Part shown: piece after piece, positions 1-4,318 of the stretch
Numbering within the stretch: position 1 is the first letter of the stretch
Layout: each line of letters begins with the position of its first letter
NCBI GenBank assembly: GCA_019322535.1
Contig: JAHWIM010000036.1
Location: 1-5,425 of the forward strand
From: Candidatus Woesearchaeota archaeon
GTDB taxonomy: Archaea; Nanobdellota; Nanobdellia; Woesearchaeales; WJKL01
Length of the DNA: 5,425 bases
Reading direction: 5' to 3'
Program-made: the position numbers and the translations under genes
The notes under the pieces: generated by a model
Databases searched by the model: none
Seen by the model: the letters and a program-made list of their open reading frames with translations, nothing else
Told to the model about the DNA's origin: nothing

Positions 1-548
1 CACAATATATGCAAAATAAAGGAGTTTTTATAGCAAATGACTACAAAGGAGAAAGAATGAAACCTTTAGGAATAAATATTCAAAGAATGGGGATTAGTAA
101 TACAATAAATACTTTAATGCAAGGCAGGTTTTTCAAAAACTTAGAATTTGACAAAATTCTTGTAGATGCCCCTTGCTCAGGAACAGGAACAATAAGAAAA
201 TCTCTAAAAACATTACTAATCTGGAATCCTAATGTAGTAAAAAGATTATGCGGAACACAAAAACAACTTCTAGAAACAGCTTTCAATAATCTAAAACAAG
301 GAGGAACCTTAGTTTATTCAACTTGTTCATTAGAACCAGAAGAAAATGAAGGAGTAATAAGTTATTTCTTAGAAAAATATCCAAATGCAAAACTGCAGGA
401 AATAAATCTACCTGGATTAAAAAGATCTCCTGCCATATTAGAATTTGAAAATCAAAAATATAATCCAGAAGTAAAAAAATGCCTAAGAATCTGGCCGCAA
501 GACAATGACACAGAGGGATTCTTTGTTGCGAAGATCAAGAAATTATAA
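1..548 (+). CDS. NSUN/RsmB-family RNA cytosine-5 methyltransferase, 3' part (5' end outside window)
   Basis: SAM-dependent enzyme of the RsmB/NOP2/NSUN family, which methylates C5 of a cytosine in tRNA or rRNA. The reading frame is open to the left edge (Q-Y precede the ATG at 9), so that ATG is internal and the N-terminal RNA-binding part and first SAM motif are missing. Numbered from the ATG at 9, the visible motifs are VFIANDYKGER (7-17, end of a SAM-binding region), motif IV DAPCSGTG (53-60, with C56), and motif VI STCSLEPEEN (104-113, with C106). In this family the motif VI cysteine attacks the base and the motif IV cysteine helps release product; both are present. The C-terminus RIWPQDNDTEGFFVAKI (160-176) is the usual family ending, so no PUA domain follows. 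Whether the target is tRNA or rRNA cannot be told from this part. The stop at 546-548 overlaps the end of the convergent gene by 6 bases. Confidence 0.93.
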   Translation, partial: QYMQNKGVFIANDYKGERMKPLGINIQRMGISNTINTLMQGRFFKNLEFDKILVDAPCSGTGTIRKSLKTLLIWNPNVVKRLCGTQKQLLETAFNNLKQGGTLVYSTCSLEPEENEGVISYFLEKYPNAKLQEINLPGLKRSPAILEFENQKYNPEVKKCLRIWPQDNDTEGFFVAKIKKL

Positions 549-1085
549 GTTATCCAAACTTTGAAATTCGCCGTTTTCTTGCATTACTCCTTTAATGAAA
601 CGATATTTATAACTATATGACATAACAACAGGCCTAACTTTATGGCCTACAAAATTCTGTTCTAATTGTTCAAGAACTCTAGAATTTCCTAGAGGAAAAT
701 ATTTAAATCCAAGACTGTTTCCGTCGTTATCAGAAAGATTAATAGAAGCATATTTCCAATGTCTTACAAGATCAGGAATAAAATACCACATAATAGGAAG
801 TATAATCCCAGCAGTACATGTTAGGAATATAGTCCATCCATCATATTTTTCACAAAAGCTATCTAATGTTACATCAGTGAGAACAAACTTACCCTCTGGC
901 TTTTTACTTTTTAGTTTAGCAATATAATCTTTTAATGTTATCTCTTGAGAAAGCTTTTTTTTCTCTCCCAATCTATACTGGCCTTCTAATACTTCGATTT
1001 CTAATTGTCTATTTTTTTCTTCTAATTCTCTGATTCTCTCTTCAAGTAATTCTCTGCTTGGTGTTGTTTTTTCACTTTCTGCCAT
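543..1085 (-). CDS. Unknown coiled-coil protein with one membrane segment, 180 aa
   Basis: I do not recognise this protein. Residues about 9-45 are heptad-like and highly charged (ELLEERIRELEEKNRQLEIE), which suggests a coiled coil. A lysine-rich linker follows (51-66), then one hydrophobic segment at about 84-104 (WTIFLTCTAGIILPIMWYF), then a C-terminal part of about 75 residues with mixed polar and aromatic content. It is probably a membrane-anchored oligomer; orientation is uncertain because both flanks carry positive charge. I chose the ATG at 1085 because GAGG lies 9 bases upstream (1095-1098). A GTG at 1124 would add 13 residues but has G-rich sequence directly against it, with no room for a ribosome binding site. 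It lies 76 bases downstream of the six-segment membrane gene, so it may be read from that operon, from its own promoter, or both. Its last 6 bases overlap the convergent methyltransferase gene. Confidence 0.75.
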   Translation of the reverse strand: MAESEKTTPSRELLEERIRELEEKNRQLEIEVLEGQYRLGEKKKLSQEITLKDYIAKLKSKKPEGKFVLTDVTLDSFCEKYDGWTIFLTCTAGIILPIMWYFIPDLVRHWKYASINLSDNDGNSLGFKYFPLGNSRVLEQLEQNFVGHKVRPVVMSYSYKYRFIKGVMQENGEFQSLDNL

Positions 1086-1100
1086 CTTAAAATGCCTCAG

Positions 1101-1142
1101 AATAAGCCAGAGGCTATCCTTCACCCCTTTAAATAAGCCAGA
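1101..1142. repeat. Pair of 11-bp direct repeats upstream of the coiled-coil gene
   Basis: AATAAGCCAGA occurs at 1101-1111 and again at 1132-1142, 31 bases apart start to start, about three helical turns. On the gene's strand the unit reads TCTGGCTTATT. One copy overlaps the candidate TATA element and the other sits near the predicted transcription start, so the pair could be an operator. Chance repetition in AT-rich DNA is possible. Confidence 0.4.
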
Positions 1143-1160
1143 ATTGTGGTAATATTTAAA
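1127..1160 (-). promoter_or_regulatory. Candidate archaeal promoter(s) for the coiled-coil gene
   Basis: On the minus strand two TATA-like stretches lie in the 76-base gap: TTTAAATATT (1160 to 1151) and CTTATTTAAA (1136 to 1127 region). Archaeal transcription usually starts about 25 bases downstream of the TATA centre. The nearer element would give a leader of roughly 20 bases with the GAGG site inside it, which fits better. The gene could instead be read through from upstream. Confidence 0.35.
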
Positions 1161-1161
1161 T

Positions 1162-1713
1162 CTATTGGATGGTCAATTTTTTCTTAACAGCCTGAAATCC
1201 ATAAGCAGCAATTCCACCAAAGATTGCTGTTGTTAACTGCATCATTCCCATAGCAGTCAAGAATATAACAGGAATAACTCCTAAACTGTATAGTATCCAT
1301 GCAACTGAAAACAAAAACCCTGCTTTTAGCAAAGATCCAAGAATCAATGTAATCCAATAGTTTTTCTTTAATCTTAATTTAAAGAATTTAAATGAAAATA
1401 CTAATATCGCATTTCCTATCCAAATGAATGGAATCATATAAAGCAAGAAGATTGTAAAAGGCCCAAATAATACTCCTCTTGTTATTGCTCCTAAAGCAGG
1501 AGAGATTATAACAGGCAGTAATTTATAACCTTTAACGTTTAAAGCAGATGCAATCAATAAAGAATTAACAACAATCCCAACAACAATCTGCGGATGTCCT
1601 ATAAATAAAGGAATAAAAAAGCAAACAGCAGTGTAAACAACCATCTCAAAATACTGGTGAGCGTTGCTTAAAACATAGTCCTGCAGGTTTGCTATCTTGC
1701 TAATGTATTCCAT
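1162..1713 (-). CDS. Unknown six-segment integral membrane protein, 183 aa
   Basis: The protein is almost wholly hydrophobic. Likely membrane segments are about 22-39, 41-59, 64-82, 84-107, 119-142 and 145-170, with a basic loop KFFKLRLKK (109-117) and a basic tail KKK (177-179), both presumably cytoplasmic. Segment four holds a distinctive LYMIPFIWIGN stretch (91-101). Size, six helices and Gly/Pro-rich segments resemble substrate-binding (S) components of ECF-type transporters and similar small carriers, but I see no diagnostic motif, so this is only a weak comparison. The ATG at 1713 is 14 bases beyond the stop of the upstream exported-protein gene, with no clear Shine-Dalgarno sequence, so translation probably depends on coupling within the same transcript. 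The promoter would be the one near 2650. Its closeness to a hydrogenase operon may be coincidence, since the two are transcribed divergently. Confidence 0.82.
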   Translation of the reverse strand: MEYISKIANLQDYVLSNAHQYFEMVVYTAVCFFIPLFIGHPQIVVGIVVNSLLIASALNVKGYKLLPVIISPALGAITRGVLFGPFTIFLLYMIPFIWIGNAILVFSFKFFKLRLKKNYWITLILGSLLKAGFLFSVAWILYSLGVIPVIFLTAMGMMQLTTAIFGGIAAYGFQAVKKKLTIQ

Positions 1714-1727
1714 CTAAAAGTAATTAC

Positions 1728-2618
1728 TCAGTTGATTACTTGTTCATAATTGCCAACAATAAAGTGTTTGCCTTTTTCTAAAGGAATTATGCCTATAGCT
1801 TCTTCTCCACTTTCTGTTCTAACTTTAACTGCTACACCAAGGGTGTTTTCAATATTAATTACTCTTTCTTCAATAGTGCCATCTGGCATTACTTCTTTTA
1901 CAATATATGAAACAGCTAGTTGTGGTGTTTGTCCAATATCTCCTACATTTCCCAGCATTATAAGTCCTGCTATTCCTAATGCTATTACTAACAAAGCAAT
2001 AAGAACAAATGCAATTTTTACTTGAGATTTTTTGCCACTCATCTTTTTCTTATAAAATACAAAGGATATTGCAATTACAGCAAGTGCTGCTATTATTATT
2101 CCAATTGTTGAGAATTCTGGTACCTCATGTAGATACCCTTCGGTCGTTCCACCACCAGCACCACTGCCTCCAATAACACTAGCATAAACAGAACCACCAG
2201 GCATTCTATTTTCTTTACCTTCTTCTGGTTCTAGTTTTAGTATTTTAGTACATCCATCTTCAGGTATACCTGGAAACTCAAATATTATCCCTCCTGCAAA
2301 TGCAGTAGCTGTAGCAGGATAGCCTTCTGAACTTCCCACAACACTTCCAATTATTCCATCTGGTACAGACAGAAGCAAAGCGTCTACTGCATCGTCATCT
2401 ATATGTGAATCAAAATCATTCTCAAACACAAAAAGTATTCTTGAAGGAAGTGTGTCTCCCCCATCATATTCTGCTTTATAATGTAAAACACCTAATTGTC
2501 TACTATCATCATGTGCATATATTGTTGTAGAACCATCATAACCAGTAGGAGGGCAAGCAGCACTCACTCCCATCATTAACATTAAAAACGCCAAGACGTA
2601 TACTATTATTTTTTTCAT
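1728..2618 (-). CDS. Exported membrane-anchored protein with internal VPEF-type anchor and second membrane domain, 296 aa
   Basis: Residues 1-21 form a Sec-type signal peptide (MKKI, hydrophobic core, VSAA). About 145 residues follow that should lie outside the membrane: acidic, poor in lysine, with two cysteines (C22, C123) and a Gly/Ser/Thr-rich linker (149-160). Next comes VPEFSTIG (166-173), a hydrophobic stretch and YKKK (189-192), the layout of PEF/VPEF C-terminal anchors on archaeal surface proteins. Unusually, the chain does not end there: a basic loop (192-201), a second membrane segment (about 201-223) and a 73-residue beta-rich tail (224-296) follow. Both soluble parts would then be external, joined by a membrane hairpin. 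The first part resembles surface proteins; I cannot name either soluble domain. The start ATG at 2618 has AGGTG 7 bases upstream. It heads the minus-strand cluster, 14 bases before the six-segment membrane protein. Confidence 0.85.
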   Translation of the reverse strand: MKKIIVYVLAFLMLMMGVSAACPPTGYDGSTTIYAHDDSRQLGVLHYKAEYDGGDTLPSRILFVFENDFDSHIDDDAVDALLLSVPDGIIGSVVGSSEGYPATATAFAGGIIFEFPGIPEDGCTKILKLEPEEGKENRMPGGSVYASVIGGSGAGGGTTEGYLHEVPEFSTIGIIIAALAVIAISFVFYKKKMSGKKSQVKIAFVLIALLVIALGIAGLIMLGNVGDIGQTPQLAVSYIVKEVMPDGTIEERVINIENTLGVAVKVRTESGEEAIGIIPLEKGKHFIVGNYEQVIN

Positions 2619-2625
2619 ATTTTAA

Positions 2626-2660
2626 CACCTTTTTTAGTTTTATTATATAAAATATATAAA
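2626..2660 (-). promoter_or_regulatory. Promoter and ribosome binding site of the exported-protein gene
   Basis: Read on the minus strand, a very AT-rich stretch holds two overlapping TATA candidates, TTTATATATT (2660 to 2651) and TTTATATAAT (2652 to 2643). AGGTG (2630 to 2626) lies 7 bases before the ATG and matches the archaeal anti-Shine-Dalgarno sequence. The distal TATA would start transcription near 2630, giving a leader just long enough to include AGGTG; the proximal one would be too close. Confidence 0.6.
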
Positions 2661-2665
2661 ATTAA

Positions 2666-2727
2666 GTGACTTTAAAACATTCTCATATAAAAACTTTTTC
2701 TTTTAAAAAGAAGGTACTTTTAGTCAC
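2666..2727. repeat. Inverted repeats inside the divergent promoter region
   Basis: GTGACT (2666-2671) and AGTCAC (2722-2727) form a 6-bp inverted repeat 50 bases apart. Between them lies a 15-base near-palindrome, TTCTTTT-A-AAAAGAA (2698-2712). All lie between the two divergent TATA boxes, where a regulator of one or both promoters could bind. The sequence is AT-rich, so chance symmetry is a real alternative. Confidence 0.35.
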
Positions 2728-2735
2728 CAAAAAAT

Positions 2736-2783
2736 CAAAACCCTTATATATTCCCTATCTCTAAAATCACCTAAAAAGAGGTG
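2736..2783 (+). promoter_or_regulatory. Promoter and ribosome binding site of the hydrogenase operon
   Basis: CTTATATATT at 2743-2752 is a good archaeal TATA box, preceded by TCAAAACC (2735-2742), which may include a BRE. Transcription would start near 2772, giving a leader of about 20 bases. GAGGTG at 2778-2783 lies 9 bases before the ATG at 2793 and fixes hydC's start. An in-frame GTG at 2781 lies inside this site and is unlikely to be used. Confidence 0.68.
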
Positions 2784-2792
2784 TGTGGATTA

Positions 2793-3200
2793 ATGTCAGA
2801 GCCATTGCTAACAACACTTAGAAAAATACAAAAAAAAGATGGTCATATTTCTGAAAAAGCCATTAGAGAAATCAATAAAAAAACAGGAATTCCTTTATCT
2901 GTAATTTACGGAACAGCTACATTCTATGCAAAACTACACACTCAAAAACAAGGAAAATACATCATCGAAATCTGCAATTCTCCTTCATGCTATCTAAATG
3001 GTTCATTAAATCTAATCAAATTCTTAGTTAAAAAACTAAAAATTAAGTCAGGACAAACAACAAAAGACAAGAAATTCTCTTTACACATTTGTTCATGTAT
3101 TGGCTGCTGCAATGAACCACCTGCAATGTTAATCAATGGAAAACCATATACAAACCTAACAAAAGAAAAAATAGAATCTATACTAAAAAAACTAAAATAA
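2793..3200 (+). CDS. hydC: [FeFe]-hydrogenase subunit HydC, NuoE-like [2Fe-2S] protein, 135 aa
   Basis: This is the smallest subunit of the NAD(H)-linked [FeFe] hydrogenase, related to the 24-kDa NuoE subunit of complex I; its thioredoxin-like fold carries one [2Fe-2S] cluster close to the flavin of HydB. Residues 1-45 form the helical N-terminal part ending in the family motif IYGTATFYAK (38-47, usually VYGVATFY). Cluster ligands are C61 and C66 (CNSPSC, C-x4-C) and C102 and C106 (CIGCC, C-x3-C), followed by NEPPAM (107-112) as in the family. Two extra cysteines, C100 and C105, sit beside the second pair. At 135 residues it is slightly short for the family (about 150-165) but has all core elements. 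The ATG at 2793 is preferred because GAGGTG lies 9 bases upstream. Its stop is 2 bases before hydB, which indicates co-transcription. Confidence 0.94.
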   Translation: MSEPLLTTLRKIQKKDGHISEKAIREINKKTGIPLSVIYGTATFYAKLHTQKQGKYIIEICNSPSCYLNGSLNLIKFLVKKLKIKSGQTTKDKKFSLHICSCIGCCNEPPAMLINGKPYTNLTKEKIESILKKLK

Positions 3201-3202
3201 AA

Positions 3203-4318
3203 ATGCAAATCCTGAAAAAAACAAATCAAAAAGCTTACGCAAAAGCATTAGAATTAGGCCAAAGAGGAGTTATTGATTTAATCAAGCAAAAAGGTTTGAC
3301 AGGAAGAGGAGGAGCTAATTTTCCAACAGGAACAAAATGGGAAATGGTTCTAAATCAAACAGGAGATGAAAAATATGTTGTTTGTAATGCAGATGAAGGA
3401 GAACCAGGAACTTTCAAAGACAAATTTATTCTAAAAAATAATCCTGAATTAGTTATTGAAGGAATTCTAATTGCTTCTTATGCTATCAACGCAAAAAAAG
3501 CATATATTTACCTAAGAGGAGAATATGAACATTTAATTCCTACAATAAACAAAGCAATAAAATTAGTAAAAATAAAGACAAAATCAAAAACAGATATTGA
3601 AATAATTATAGGTCAAGGAGCTTATGTCTGCGGAGAAGAAACAGCAATAATGCATTCAATAGAAGGGCTTAGAGGTCAGCCAACACAAAAACCACCTTAT
3701 CCAACAGAAAAAGGAGTATTTGAAAAACCAACTGTTCTCAATAATGTAGGAACTTTAGCAGAAGTTCCTTTAGCAATTCACTACAAAGATTATAATCCTA
3801 ACTTAAGACTGCATTGCTTATCAGGAAATGTTACAAAGCCAGGAGTATATGAATTACCATTAGGAACTAAACTAGGAGACCTAATGGCCCTAGGAAAACC
3901 AAAACACAAGATAAAAGCAGTTTATTTTGGATGTTTTGGAGGATGCATGCCTTACAATCCAAAACTAAAAATCTCTCCAGAAGATTTATGTGGAAAAGAC
4001 TGTATTTTAGGCGCATGTACAGTAATTGCAGTTGATGAAAAACATTCAATAGTAGATATAGCAACAAATATTGCAAAATTCTATGAATTTGAATCCTGCG
4101 GAAAATGCACGCCATGTAGAGAAGGAACAATGCGTGTATTAGCATTACTACAAAATATTTCATTAGGCGAAGCAACAAAAAAAGACCTAAAAACATTACA
4201 AGAAATTTCTGAAGTCATAAAAGAAACTTCTTTGTGTGGCTTAGGCCAGTCAGCAACAAATCATGTCCTTACTGCTTTAAAATATTTCAGAAAAGAATTT
4301 GAAGAAAAATGCAAATAA
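3203..4318 (+). CDS. hydB: [FeFe]-hydrogenase flavoprotein subunit HydB, NuoF-like core, 371 aa
   Basis: NAD(H)-binding flavoprotein subunit, homologous to NuoF of complex I. It exchanges a hydride with NAD(H) at FMN and passes single electrons to iron-sulfur clusters. Visible motifs in order: GRGGANFPTGTKW (34-46, FMN loop, with N where most relatives have G), NADEGEPGTFKD (62-73), GAYVCGEETA (139-148, NAD(H)/FMN site), GGCMP (246-250), and the N3-type [4Fe-4S] ligands C299, C302, C305 (SCGKCTPCREG) with C345 (SLCGLG). The 371 residues cover only the NuoF core. The N-terminal thioredoxin-like [2Fe-2S] domain and the C-terminal two-[4Fe-4S] ferredoxin domain of classical bifurcating HydB (about 600 residues) are absent. 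Extra cysteines C244, C263, C267 and C272 occupy a segment that normally contains few. The start ATG is 2 bases after hydC and has no Shine-Dalgarno sequence, so coupled translation is likely. It overlaps hydA by 10 bases. Confidence 0.96.
   Translation: MQILKKTNQKAYAKALELGQRGVIDLIKQKGLTGRGGANFPTGTKWEMVLNQTGDEKYVVCNADEGEPGTFKDKFILKNNPELVIEGILIASYAINAKKAYIYLRGEYEHLIPTINKAIKLVKIKTKSKTDIEIIIGQGAYVCGEETAIMHSIEGLRGQPTQKPPYPTEKGVFEKPTVLNNVGTLAEVPLAIHYKDYNPNLRLHCLSGNVTKPGVYELPLGTKLGDLMALGKPKHKIKAVYFGCFGGCMPYNPKLKISPEDLCGKDCILGACTVIAVDEKHSIVDIATNIAKFYEFESCGKCTPCREGTMRVLALLQNISLGEATKKDLKTLQEISEVIKETSLCGLGQSATNHVLTALKYFRKEFEEKCK

Noticed and set aside
9..11. ATG at position 9 as the true start of the methyltransferase
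   Set aside because: The frame is open to the left edge and the protein begins in the middle of the conserved domain, so this is an internal methionine of a cut gene.
1086..1124. GTG start at 1124 for the coiled-coil gene, adding 13 residues
   Set aside because: The G-rich sequence is directly against the GTG, whereas the ATG at 1085 has GAGG at a normal 9-base distance. The longer form cannot be fully excluded.
1719..1740. Palindrome AGTAATTACT (1719-1728) with a further ATTACT copy at 1735-1740, between the two upstream membrane genes
   Set aside because: It is short and AT-only in large part, overlaps the stop codon of one gene, and is not followed by a U-run; not enough for a terminator or operator call.
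2781..2792. GTG start at 2781 for hydC
   Set aside because: It lies inside the GAGGTG ribosome binding site; the added four residues have no counterpart in the family.
3867..4196. Antisense open frame across hydB, and similar antisense frames at 80-286, 1750-2025, 2990-3229, 4640-4897 and 4965-5204
   Set aside because: Each lies opposite a well-supported gene, has low-complexity Leu/Ile/Phe- or Ser-rich translation, no ribosome binding site and no recognisable domain.
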